NCBI GenBank assembly: GCA_947184155.2 | Contig: CAMXCT020001491.1 | Span: 169,501 to 233,500, forward strand | DNA length: 64,000 nt | Direction: 5' to 3' | From: Cladocopium goreaui | Taxonomy: Eukaryota; Sar; Dinophyceae; Suessiales; Symbiodiniaceae | Shown: positions 54,262 through 63,972 of the stretch, one piece after another | Position numbering within the stretch: position 1 is the first letter of the stretch | How the letters are laid out: each line of letters begins with the position of its first letter | Notes under the pieces: model-generated | The model's input: only the letters and a program-made list of their open reading frames with translations | Database searches by the model: none | What the model was told of the DNA's origin: nothing | Translations under genes and position numbers: made by a program

Positions 54262-54476
54262 TACCCTCTGGTAAACGTTTGCAGTTTGCGATTGAACATG
54301 GCCATTTATAGCTGGTTGGTGGTTTCAAGCCCTCTGAAGAATATTAATCAGTTAGGGTTGCTATTCCCAATATATTGAAAAATAAAAAACGTCCAAACCA
54401 CCAAGCAGATAGTTACCAATAAACATCAATAAACAATGGTGGTTTTGCATAGTTATGTAAACGTTTACCAGAGCGT
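54262..54476. mobile_element. Family A palindrome split by a nested family B element
   Basis: The left part is TACCCTCTGGTAAACGTTTG to CATTTATAG; the right part is GCATAGTTATGTAAACGTTT to ACCAGAGCG. Family B (CTGGTTGGTGGTTTCAAGCC ... TCCAAACCACCAAGCAG) occupies 54312-54408 between them. Confidence 0.9.
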
Positions 54477-54532
54477 TTTTATGGTGGATGTTCCAGCATG
54501 TTCCAGCCATGTTTGGGGACCAAAGGCTCAAC

Positions 54533-54572
54533 CATGCTGCGCCGCTGCGCCTTGCCGCCGCTCTTGGCACAC
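54533..54572 (-). CDS. 40-nt exon
   Basis: VCQERRQGAAAQH plus one nucleotide; acceptor CCAAG/GTG, donor GTTGAG. End phase disagrees with the next exon, so the donor may be an earlier GC. Confidence 0.45.
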
Positions 54573-54711
54573 CTTGGGGGAGCGTTGGTGAGTTGCTGGA
54601 CTTGTTAGAACCTTAGCTGGACCTAGTTGCGGGTGGCCCAATAACTTGAGAAACCACAAGGTATCACCAGGTCTGTAGATGTTGGTTTTCGGCGAAGCTT
54701 CACCACAACCC

Positions 54712-54752
54712 CCATCCGGGCCCCATCCGGACCCCATCCGGGCCCCATCCGT
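54712..54752. repeat. Four copies of CCCCATCCGGR
   Basis: Short GC-rich tandem repeat at the donor side of the exon 54748-54810. Confidence 0.8.
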
Positions 54753-54810
54753 TCCAGTTGAGCGTCTTCTTGAGGTAATCCCCCGGGTCTTCCGCGTAGT
54801 CTCCACGAGC
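54748..54810 (-). CDS. 63-nt exon, lower edge uncertain
   Basis: Acceptor GGAAAG/GCT, then ARGDYAEDPGDYLKKTLNWN. The donor is not clear. The D-Y-L-K-K motif recurs at 51090-51155. Confidence 0.55.
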
Positions 54811-55048
54811 CTTTCCAAAGGTGGCATGAGACCTGCGACCGACGTGTCCGACGAGACCTACAATTGATGATAAACATGTAGCAAAAGTAAAAGGCATGAT
54901 AAACAGCAAACTATGCCACCTGTAGTAATAAACTTACTTCCAACTATGCCACCTGTATGACCTTTTTTATGACCATGATCACCATCATCACCATCATCAC
55001 CATGATCACCCATAAAGTTGCCATAAAGTTGCCATAAAGCAATGATAC

Positions 55049-55107
55049 AGCATGCTGATCCGCCCCAGGCCAGCCCGAGGCTCGTGCTGATTGGGGACCG
55101 GCTTGTC
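55049..55107 (-). CDS. 59-nt exon
   Basis: DKPVPNQHEPRAGLGRISM plus two nucleotides; acceptor CCGCAG/GAC, donor GTATCA. A GC donor after EPR would give a shorter phase-0 exon. Confidence 0.6.
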
Positions 55108-55269
55108 CTGCGGAGCGTTTTTGGGTGTCACCGTACTCACATTGTCAAATAGTAAAACTCACCGAAAGATGACTTTGAAAAAAGGAAAACACCAAAATAG
55201 TAATCATGGCAACTTCTCAAAATGTTGTGAGTATAATATGAGTATACCATCATATATATATCATCATTA

Positions 55270-55371
55270 CTGGTTGGTGGTTTTAACCATCTTCAAAAAT
55301 ATGAAAGTCAATGGGAAGGACTATCCCGTATATTATGAACAATAAAATTCATGTTCCAAACCACCAACCAG
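55270..55371. mobile_element. MITE-like palindrome, family B
   Basis: CTGGTTGGTGGTTTTAACCA ... TTCCAAACCACCAACCAG, again followed by family A right-end sequence to about 55433, as at 54409-54476. Confidence 0.9.
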
Positions 55372-55475
55372 ATTGTTACCAACAAACAATGGTGGCTTTC
55401 CATAGTTATGTAAACGTTTACCAGAGCGTTTTTATGGTGGATGTTCCAACTATAAAATAGTGACATTCTCCTTTA

Positions 55476-55571
55476 CCCATAGGATCCATGGTGCTGGTAT
55501 ATATGCCAACATTTGGGGTATATTGATGGGATCCATGTTACCATATATATCAGCACCATGGATCCTATGGG
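55476..55571. mobile_element. MITE-like palindrome, family E
   Basis: CCCATAGGATCCATGGTGCT ... CAGCACCATGGATCCTATGG. Nearly identical to 4991-5082 but with a complete right arm. Confidence 0.9.
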
Positions 55572-55688
55572 TTTGAATTTATGTTGCTGTCTTATGAGTA
55601 TAATATGAGTGAAATATGAGTATAATATGAGTATACCATCATATATCATATATCATATATATACATATATATATGTATATCATCATTA

Positions 55689-55764
55689 CTGGTGGGTGGT
55701 GCAATAACCATCTTGAAAAATATGAGTTCGTCAATGGGAAGGATGCCATCCCATATATTCTGGA

Positions 55765-55801
<37 letters not shown>

Positions 55802-55802
55802 C
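55689..55802. mobile_element. Family B element interrupted by an (ATC)n run
   Basis: CTGGTGGGTGGTGCAATAAC, AAAATATGAGTTCGTCAATG, then GGAAAAATC passes directly into about eleven ATC copies; the right terminal repeat is missing. Confidence 0.75.
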
Positions 55803-55834
55803 ATTCCCCTGGACATATTCCCATTGTATAGTTG

Positions 55835-56065
55835 GAATGTCACTATTGTATAGTTGAAATCACTATTGTAAATCCAACCGTTTCATCTGCCATTCAAACT
55901 AGTGTATTGTATCACTATTGGAATCACTATTGTAATCACTATCGGATGGCAGAAATCCAACTATTGTAAATCCATAGCGATTCCCTATGTAATTCTCATT
56001 GTATCACTATTGTAAATCCCCTTTTACAATCTATTGAAATCACCATCGTTTCATCTGCCATTCCC
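55835..56065. repeat. Diverged CACTATTGTAAATCC repeats
   Basis: The words TCACTATTGTA and TTTCATCTGCCATTC recur with variable spacing; no coding signal. Confidence 0.6.
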
Positions 56066-56069
56066 ATTG

Positions 56070-56185
56070 TACTTAGATAGGCCATGGGATTAGCTAAATG
56101 GTTAGTAACTGGGGATATAACCCCCTATATCCCAATTATAATCCATTTACTAACTAGTTACCTAACTCCATGGCCCATCTAAGTA
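56070..56185. mobile_element. MITE-like palindrome, family C
   Basis: TACTTAGATAGGCCATGGGA ... CTCCATGGCCCATCTAAGTA. Confidence 0.9.
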
Positions 56186-56231
56186 TCACCACAATGAAGG
56201 ATTGAAGTCCCCTTCTCGAATGGTGGGTAAC

Positions 56232-56279
56232 GTGTTGTTTCGAACGATTTCCTGCAGGTCGCCGGCCACATTGGCCACC
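56232..56279 (-). CDS. 48-nt exon
   Basis: One nucleotide plus VANVAGDLQEIVRNN plus AC; acceptor CCAAG/G, donor GTTACC. The G completes Arg with the CG that ends the exon at 57851. Confidence 0.7.
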
Positions 56280-56329
56280 CTTGGGCAGGTCCTGGGCTGT
56301 AAGAGATCCCATAGGAAAACCCGGGGAAA

Positions 56330-57125
56330 ATCATGGGACAACAGAGGAAAATATGGGAACATCTAGGAAAATCATAGGAAAATCATGGGAAAATATAGGA
56401 ACATCTAGGAAAATCATAGGAAAATCATGGGAAAATATAGGAACATCTAGGAAAATCATAGGAAAATCATGGGAAAATATAGGAACATCTAGGAAAATCA
56501 TAGGAAAATCATGGGAACATATTGGAAAAGATGGGAAAATCATAGAAAAATCATAGGAAAATATAGGAACATCTAGGAAAATCATAGGAAAATCATGGGA
56601 ACATATTGGAAAAGATGGGAAAATCATAGGAAAATCATGGGAACATATAGGAACATCTAGGAAAATCATAGGAAAATCATGGGAACATATTGGAAAAGAT
56701 GGGAAAATCATAGGAAAATCATGGGAAAATATAGGAACATCTAGGAAAATCATAGGAAAATCATGGGAACATATTGGAAAAGATGGGAAAATCATAGAAA
56801 AATCATAGGAAAATATAGGAACATCTAGGAAAATCATAGGAAAATCATGGGAACATATTGGAAAAGATGGGAAAATCATAGGAAAATCATGGGAACATAT
56901 AGGAACATCTAGGAAAATCATAGGAAAATCATGGGAACATATTGGAAAAGATGGGAAAATCATAGGAAAATCATGGGAAAATATAGGAACATCTAGGAAA
57001 ATCATAGGAAAATCATGGGAACATATTGGAAAAGATGGGAAAATCATAGGAAAATCATGGGAAAATATAGGAACATCAGGAAAATCATAGGAAAATCATG
57101 GGAACATATTGGAACAGATGGGAAA
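56330..57125. repeat. 42-bp minisatellite turning into an 84-bp dimer array
   Basis: The word GGAACATCTAGGAAAATCAT starts at 56356, 56398, 56440, 56482, then 56566, 56650, 56734, 56818, 56902, 56986 and, slightly altered, 57070. The steps are exactly 42 bp, then exactly 84 bp. The length is a multiple of three, so the minus strand stays open for 238 codons (repeats of IFSHDFPMIFL type); I regard that frame as non-coding. Confidence 0.95.
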
Positions 57126-57293
57126 ATAAAGGAAACAAATGGCAAATCCCGATTAATCCCCGAACTAAATGGAAGTTGATAGCTGGGAAATTGATCAGAG
57201 TAAATTTGGTGGCTTTTCATTTGCCACGTTTCATTGCCTGAAGGTACAAAAAAATAGGAAAGGACAATCCCTTTGTAAAACGGTGGCCTAAAT

Positions 57294-57402
57294 TACCCTC
57301 TGGTAAACTAACATGGCTATTGAAAATGGCCATTTATAATAGTGAGTTTTCCCATTAAAAATGGTGATTTTCCATAGTTATGTAAACGTTTACCAGAGGG
57401 TA
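57294..57402. mobile_element. MITE-like palindrome, family A
   Basis: TACCCTCTGGTAAACTAACA ... AAACGTTTACCAGAGGGTA. Confidence 0.9.
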
Positions 57403-57694
57403 CATGTCTATGTCTCATGTGGGGGGGGTACTACTAGACCAAGACATGGGAATGCGAGACTATCTCAGGTTGTTCATGTGTCCATCTGGGCTGCAGTTTC
57501 TCAAAAGAAACCAATCCCATCCCGCCCATCCCTCCGTTTATACTAAACACCACCCAGAAGCAAGGTTTTTTTGGGGGGGAAGGGGACGAAATCACATATT
57601 TAGGACCGTAGAATGGGGGTGTTTCATGGGGGTGTTTGGATGATTGCCATGGTAGATGGATTCCCACACATTCAAACAACAATAATAACACTAA

Positions 57695-57750
57695 TGACTA
57701 TATATATATATGTATATATGTATATATATATGTATATATATATTTATATG

Positions 57751-57781
<31 letters not shown>

Positions 57782-57790
57782 ATATATGCA
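57695..57790. repeat. (TA)n/(TATG)n run
   Basis: About 95 nt of alternating purine-pyrimidine TATA/TATG sequence. Confidence 0.9.
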
Positions 57791-57850
57791 CACAGTAAGA
57801 ATACGTAAGAATGATAATTCCCATATATGGCATTCCCATGAACAAACAAC

Positions 57851-57969
57851 CGCGAGCCAAAGCCACGCCCAACACGCCCAACGGCTGGGCGAGACTCGTT
57901 CCAAGAGGTCCGAAGGTAGTACAACTTGGAGGCTTGGCGTGCGAATGCTTCGACTTGTGCATGGGTGGC
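57851..57969 (-). CDS. 119-nt exon, one of the longest
   Basis: 39 codons plus CG, starting ATHAQVEAFARQASKLYYLR and ending GRVGRGFGS; acceptor CTCGCAG/GCC, donor GTTGTT. Phase fits 56232. No family recognised. Confidence 0.75.
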
Positions 57970-58029
57970 CTGCGAGTCGAGTCGAAGGCATCATCTACGT
58001 TGTTCGTGGGCCAAGCCTTTACGAAATAA

Positions 58030-59250
58030 CAAAGTCGGTGAAGATGTTACTCCGTTTTTTTGTATATGTGATATATCAGTATTGCCAGTATGGCAGCGAT
58101 ATTATGTAATAAATATAAGATATAATAATATCATTATTATATTATATATATATTGCCAGTATGCCTATAGTCTATATAGTTAATGGAGTTGTTTCAAACC
58201 AAATTGGAGGATCATTCCACTTGGTACATAAAAATGGTTCGTAACCATAGTTCCTTCACCCATTTATCTACAGTTATGGCCCTTATGGCCCTTTATCAGT
58301 TATAAGTACTAAGAAAACTCCATTTATAGAATGTATAATCCCATTACTTTAACCAGTTATAACTAATAGCCATGGCCATTTAACTTTAGTTAAACCATAG
58401 AAAACCCACTTTGACCTAGGGAATTTACTAACCAGGTTTTTTTTCAAAACCAAGTCCTGACCCCATTTGGGATGATCTCCACCTTCGTCTGGTGTATCTT
58501 TCAATTTACCTTAGATACTGGATTAAGATTGGATTCATTTGGATGATCTGATTTAATACTGGTTTAATCCATATGATTAATCATTAAGATGATCTTTAAG
58601 ATGATTTAAACATGGATTAATTGTTCTGAATGTTTAAATAAATCACCAGGTATATCCAAATAATTCCAGATTTCTAAGGGTGACGCAAATTCGTCTCAAT
58701 CCTTTGAGTTGTTCAAGATCAGGCCTTTGGAGACATTAAAACTGAAGGTGTGCAGGAGAGCTGTTTTTCTCAGCTTGTTCCGTCCAAAACCTTGGAAAAT
58801 AACCAAACTATCCCATATGATATTGTTTCATACGTAATAAATTAATTTGTCAAAAAAGAATCACTCCATCAAATTCTAATGTATATATATATATATGTTG
58901 AAAATAGACTGTGATATGGAACAATGGATTTCATGATGGGATGTGGTAGGTAACCAAAAAGGTTTAGAAGGTGGAAAACACATGCCTCGAAAATCCTCAA
59001 AATTAAAAGATCCAAGACACCGACAAAAAAGTCGGATTAGTAAAGCTTCCATGTAGCAGGGGAAAGGGCGAGCATTTAAACTTTAAACTGATTCCCACCT
59101 CTGACCTCTGAAGCGTCTTCTTGCATGTGCTGCAAGAAACATCCAGACATACGACCAGTAATGGCATACAACTCTAGCAACTCCCAAGATAGAAAACAAA
59201 ACAGTTTCCTACAGTAATTTCCGTTACTAAAGCAGACTTTTTCCTATTAC
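58030..59250. other. Intron-like stretch without recognised exon
   Basis: TA-rich runs at 58110-58160 and 58880. The block 58255-58390 (AGTTATAAGTACT ... AACCAGTTATAACTAATA) shares words with 49262-49345. No convincing exon. Confidence 0.4.
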
Positions 59251-59263
59251 CAACTCACCAGAC

Positions 59264-59307
59264 CTACATCTTTTTGGTGCTGAGCTCCCTGAAATTTCCA
59301 TCACCGC
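59264..59307 (-). CDS. 44-nt exon
   Basis: AVMEISGSSAPKRC plus AG; acceptor CCAAG/GCG, donor AG/GTCTGG. Confidence 0.55.
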
Positions 59308-59458
59308 CTTGGGACAATCTCCGGCTTCGGCGGGATGATACGATAGATCCTGAGAAACCCCGGAAGTTTTTCTCGCAGATTTCCGAGGAAAAAAAGGGGT
59401 TTGTCTTTTTTTCATGTTGGGAATGGGATTTCCATATAAGTACTGAGCCTCACATGTA

Positions 59459-59530
59459 AATCCATCCATCATAATCCATCATAATCCATCATAATCCATC
59501 ATAATCCCTCATAATCCCTCATAATCCCTG
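59459..59530. repeat. 11-bp tandem repeat (ATCCATCATA / ATCCCTCATA)
   Basis: About seven copies, the last three with CCCTC instead of CCATC. Confidence 0.9.
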
Positions 59531-59630
59531 ATATTTCCACATTTGCTCCTTTGGGATGGAAGTACTGAGCCTCGCCATGGTTTCTTTGATGCTCCAAGTG
59601 GTGACATTCGCTCGCCAAGGCGCGACTCAC

Positions 59631-59660
59631 CATGGTCCATGTACATCTTGAAATGCTGAC
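59631..59660 (-). CDS. 30-nt exon
   Basis: Acceptor TCCCAAG, donor ATG/GTGAGTCG. In phase 0 it reads VSISRCTWTM, which fits the next exon; another frame reads QHFKMYMDH. Confidence 0.5.
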
Positions 59661-59741
59661 CTTGGGAGAAACTCATGTGGGCTCCGTGGTGACCATGGTC
59701 GATGGGGAAATGGCCTGATGGGGTGTGCGAAATCCAACAAA

Positions 59742-59850
59742 TACCCTCTGGTAAGCATACAAAAAGCTATTGAAAATGGCCATTGAAATAGTTGAATGTC
59801 CCATAAAAAAATGGTGACTTTCCATAGTTATGTTAGTTGACCGGAGGGTA
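59742..59850. mobile_element. MITE-like palindrome, family A
   Basis: TACCCTCTGGTAAGCATACA ... TTAGTTGACCGGAGGGTA. Confidence 0.9.
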
Positions 59851-60413
59851 TTTGAAAGAAAACTCAGTGGACATGTCATGGGCAGTCATTGTCAATATGG
59901 ACTGCTGGTCGATCATCACATATTTCTATGGAAATACTTCCTTTAATGGAAAAAGTCATACAGAATGTCAATCACGGATTAAAAACTCCGTGGGCAGTTT
60001 AGCTGTGGGGTTACCATCATCCATCACAATGGTTGAAGGGGATTGCATGGTATTCCTGCTTTATCATCCCCAAAATCATCCTGTGTTTTACCCAACATAC
60101 ATCAAATCTTGGACTTATGGTGGATATATCCTCTGGTAATCATAGCAATGGAAATTTCCCCATGGAGCAAGATGATGTTCCCATAGAACCTCCATTTCTA
60201 GGAGATATCCCATTGCAATTCTTGAAGGTTGACCGTATGTTCCATTCATTCATGTTAACCTGAAAATTGTATACATGTTTTCCTTGTAGATATTATCTGA
60301 TATTCTTGAAAATTGACCATTTTGGTTTTCCATTGTTTCCTTTGATTCATGTTAACATACGTTAACCTTAATTTTACATGTATGTACATGTCCTATCATC
60401 AAACCCCATATGT

Positions 60414-60454
60414 TTATGGCGTGTAGCGTTTCTTGCGAGTCACTTGGCTACCGC
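60414..60454 (-). CDS. Possible terminal exon
   Basis: After acceptor CTACCCAG every frame soon stops. One reads GSQVTRKKRYTP and TAA; the phase-0 frame, which fits LLAEAARFFRPP, reads AVAK and TGA. Either way a gene may end here. Confidence 0.35.
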
Positions 60455-60483
60455 CTGGGTAGAGACTTGTCACAGGCTGTCAC

Positions 60484-60519
60484 AGGTGGACGGAAAAAGC
60501 GCGCAGCTTCAGCCAACAG
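60484..60519 (-). CDS. 36-nt exon
   Basis: LLAEAARFFRPP; acceptor CCCACAG/CTG, donor CCT/GTGACA, phase 0 at both ends. Confidence 0.5.
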
Positions 60520-61030
60520 CTGTGGGGAGTTGGCAGATGTGTAGATGTGGAATTCTCACATATGCGATGTCTATCTGTATAATATGTATACTGTACACTG
60601 TATATTATGTGTATACGTAAAGCTGATAAAGATCATTAAAGATCTAGTTATATTATATATATATATCGACACATAGAGATACATATAGGTTTATAGCTGG
60701 CTTATAGATTTACATAAATGATTCATAGATTAAATTGTAAGCCAATAATTACATGTCAATTTTAAAAATCAATGTCAGCGTGTAGAATTGGATTTTTCAT
60801 TTGCAGGTTAGATTGTTGGAGGGGCAAGTCAACTGTTGGAAAATCACTGGTTGCAGGTCTTGGTTTTTCAATTGGCAGTGTTGGCGTTTCACAGAATTTA
60901 AGGATTCAAGTGGTGAGCTTGGGTTGGACTGTCACCCCTTCAGAATCACTTCATCACTTCAGAAGTCCATTTTTTTTCGTTGAACGATGCATGTATTTCT
61001 GGTTCTTTGGTTATTTGGCTAGATGTCACA

Positions 61031-61140
61031 TACCCTCTGGCAAACAAACAGTTTGCTATTGAAAATGGCCATTGAAATAGTTGATGTTCCCATTAAAAAT
61101 GGTGATTTTCCTTAGTTATTTAAACGTTTACCAGAGGGTA
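61031..61140. mobile_element. MITE-like palindrome, family A
   Basis: TACCCTCTGGCAAACAAACA ... AAACGTTTACCAGAGGGTA. Confidence 0.9.
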
Positions 61141-61408
61141 TTAAGAACGAATGGCAGAAATGTTAAAATACATCATACCCCGCCGGCCAAACGGGACGAT
61201 GCTGGCAAAGGACCATGCAAAACAGAGGGATTTTAGCCATATTAGGCTATGAATCAATAGCTATATCTAGGCCATTTATAGATATTTATAGGGGGATGAC
61301 CATCCATTTACATCCATCCATTTACATCCCAGCTATTTTGCTGTTCACCATACCATCGGTAACTTGTGAAAAATCTCCATCGATTCCCGATCCAGCGACA
61401 CCACCGGC

Positions 61409-61447
61409 TTCCGGACCAACGAGAAAGGTTCGGCTCTTCATCTGGGC
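61409..61447 (-). CDS. 39-nt exon
   Basis: AQMKSRTFLVGPE; acceptor GTCAAG/GCC, donor GC (GAA/GCCGGT), phase 0. The frame stays open well beyond, so the donor may lie further down. Confidence 0.55.
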
Positions 61448-61800
61448 CTTGACTGGTTGACTGGTTGACTGATCGTTGTTCGACCAGGGCAGCTGAGAGA
61501 CCTTCCATTTGGTAAACCTAACTTGGCCATGGAATAATGGAAATCCATGGAAATCCATGGAAATCCATGGAAATCCATGGAAATCCACTCTTTTCATGGG
61601 AAAATCATCCGTGAATATGGATAGAACTGTGCGATTTTGCAGTGGCGTGTTTGATCCAAGATGTAACCTGACATAGCAGCTATAGTAGCTATAGCATCAT
61701 GAAGTCACCCACCAGGGAGTTTGAAGCAACCCTACAAAACCACACATGGTTTCCAACACCATGTGCGAATTCATGCCTCAAATGTCCAGTTCGGAGCATT

Positions 61801-62880
61801 TCTTTCCATAAACATCCCAAAAACCATCCCAAAACCATCCCAAAAAAACGTCCCAAAAAACATCCCAAAAAAGACATCCCCAAAAAAAACATCCAAAAAA
61901 AGACATCCCCAAAAAAAAATTCCCCAAAAAAAACGTCCCAAAAAACATCCCAAAAAAGACATCCCCAAAAAAAACATCCCAAAAAAGACATCCCCCAAAA
62001 AAACACCCCCCAAAAAAACATCCCCAAAAAAAACATCCCAAAAAAGACATCCCAAAAAAGACATCCCCAAAAAAAACATCCCAAAAAAGACATCCCCAAA
62101 AAAAACATCCCCAAAAAAAAATCCCAAAAAAAAACGTCCCAAAAAACATCCAAAAAGACATCCCCAAAAAAAACATCCCCAAAAAACATCCCAAAAAACA
62201 TCCCAAAAAAGACATCCAAAAAAGACATCCCAAAAAAAACATCCCCAAAAAAAACATCCCCAAAAAAAACATCACCAAAAATAGACATCGCCAAAAAAAG
62301 ACATCCCCAAAAAAAACATCCCCAAAAAAAACATCCCCAAAAAAAAACATCCCAAAAAGAACATCCCAAAAAAGACATCCCCAAAAAAAAACATCCCAAA
62401 AAACAATCTTCAAAAAAAAATCCCAAAAAAGAACATCCCAAAAAAGAACATCCCCAGAAAAAACATCCCCAAAAAAGACATCCCAAAAAGACATCCCAAA
62501 AAAAGACATGCCCAAAAAAGCATCGCCAAAAAAACATCCTCCAAAAAAAACATCCAAAAAAGACATCCCAAAAAAGACGTCCAAAAAAAGACATCCGCAA
62601 AGACATCCCAAAAAAGACATCCCAAAAAAGACATCCCCAAAAAAAACATCCCAAAAAAGACATCCCAAAAAAGACATCCCCAAAAAAAAACGTCCCAAAA
62701 AACATCCCAAAAAAGACATCCCCAAAAAAAACATCCCAAAAAAGACATCCCCAAAAAAAACATCCCAAAAAAGACATCCCCAAAAAAAACATCCCCAAAA
62801 AAAACGTCCCAAAAAACATCCCAAAAAAGACATCCCCAAAAAAAACATCCCAAAAAAGACATCCCCAAAAAAAACATCCA
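61801..62880. repeat. 1.1-kb CATCCCCAAAAAA minisatellite
   Basis: Irregular repeat of CATCCC(C)AAAAAA(A)AGA units, A/C-rich on the plus strand and T/G-rich on the minus strand with no break. Stop codons are rare in several frames, so ORFs of 402-437 codons appear on both strands (Lys/Pro/Thr or Phe/Gly/Cys repeats). I see no splice or start context and treat them as artefacts. Confidence 0.95.
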
Positions 62881-62923
62881 AGTGTAGCAATGAACATATC
62901 AGGCTATAGCTCTCCCAGAACTC

Positions 62924-63004
62924 CAGGCGGTGAATTTCACGCTGCACAGCTCCACCCGCTCCACCCGAACATCGCAGCTGCGGCGCCTCCAAGACGTCTA
63001 GGAC
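62924..63004 (-). CDS. 81-nt exon
   Basis: 27 codons starting VLDVLEAPQLRCSGGAGGAV and ending QREIHRL; acceptor ACCGAG/GTC, donor GA (CTG/GAGTTC) or GT two bases on. Phase fits the exon at 61409 with the GA donor. Confidence 0.65.
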
Positions 63005-63181
63005 CTCGGTGATGTCCTCAGTCCGAAGACGTGATCATCAACATCAACACCATCGAGTATTGGAATATATTGGAATGTTGCTACATCCCATTGGGAATGG
63101 AATATCAATAACTTTCATGATGATAGTTGATGATAGTAAATGATGATAGTCAATGATAGTTAATAATTAACTATATCCCAT

Positions 63182-63286
63182 CTGGTTGGTGGTTTTTCGC
63201 CAGCCCTCTGAAAAATGATGGAGTGAAAGTCAGTTGGGATCATGACCTTCCCAATGTATGGAAAAATGTTTGTAACCACCAACCAG
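63182..63286. mobile_element. MITE-like palindrome, family B
   Basis: CTGGTTGGTGGTTTTTCGCC ... TGTAACCACCAACCAG. Confidence 0.9.
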
Positions 63287-63361
63287 GTAACAATCATGAA
63301 TAACATATAGCAATGGGAAATTAGAGAAAAACACATACTAACAATAATGACAATAAAAAAC

Positions 63362-63363
<2 letters not shown>

Positions 63364-63397
<34 letters not shown>
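63364..63397. repeat. (ATC)n microsatellite
   Basis: About eleven copies, like 55769-55802. Confidence 0.95.
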
Positions 63398-63400
<3 letters not shown>

Positions 63401-63417
63401 TCTACTAATAATTACAA

Positions 63418-63515
63418 AAAAAACTCATCATAGGAAATTTGATCTTCTTGTAACGACAAATGATGTGCTGGGGATGGAGCGTCGGACTCCAATAGCAGGT
63501 GGTCCACTTCCATCC
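63418..63515 (-). CDS. Possible terminal exon
   Basis: After acceptor CGCCCAG the frame reads MEVDHLLLESDAPSPAHHLS and goes on to a TAA at about 63418. The upstream half is GC-rich and looks coding; the tail may instead be intron after an unseen donor. Confidence 0.45.
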
Positions 63516-63576
63516 TGGGCGTTTCTTCGGCACCGCTTCAGTCCATCGCCAAAAGGTGTGCCTTGAAGTGCTATAC

Positions 63577-63705
63577 CATAGTGATACCATAGTCAATAAC
63601 ATAGTCAATAACATAGTCAATAGTATAGCCAATAGTATAGTCATAGTTATTGTCATAGTTCTTGTCATAGTCATTGTCATAGTTATCCCATAGTTATACC
63701 ATAGT
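63577..63705. repeat. CATAGTCAATAA-type tandem repeat
   Basis: ATAGTCAATAAC, ATAGTCATTGTC and similar 12-bp words in series. Confidence 0.85.
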
Positions 63706-63972
63706 CATGGAAATATCTTGATTTTAGAAGAAAAACAGCGATGCTTCTGATTAACAATTGGATATGGGGGGGTACCTTTTTTTTCAGACAAAGCCATGCA
63801 TATTGCTCGAGATGAAGCAGTTGAAATCAGCAAGCAGCTGATGCTGGCATCCAGGCAGGCTGTTTCAGTCACATTACTATAGGGAAGCTAATATCTTCTT
63901 TACTAGCGGATAGTTTGGAAATGTTTTGAAGAACATTGAACACCAGTGTTGTTTCTAGGAGCAATAAACAAC

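Noticed and set aside
56331..57047. 238-codon minus-strand ORF of IFSHDFPMIFL repeats
   Set aside because: Product of an exact 42/84-bp minisatellite whose period is a multiple of three.
60772..61062. Plus-strand ORF with a Walker-A-like GKSTVGKS
   Set aside because: The motif is short, no other P-loop NTPase motif follows, the sequence is AT-rich and the strand disagrees with all neighbours.
61689..63012. ORFs of 402-437 codons on both strands
   Set aside because: They follow a simple A/C-rich repeat and have no domain, splice context or codon bias; only the end at 62924-63004 looks like a true exon.
63364..63397. Short regular repeats considered as a CRISPR array
   Set aside because: Trinucleotide microsatellite without spacers; no repeat in the window has unique equal-length spacers, and the genome is eukaryotic.
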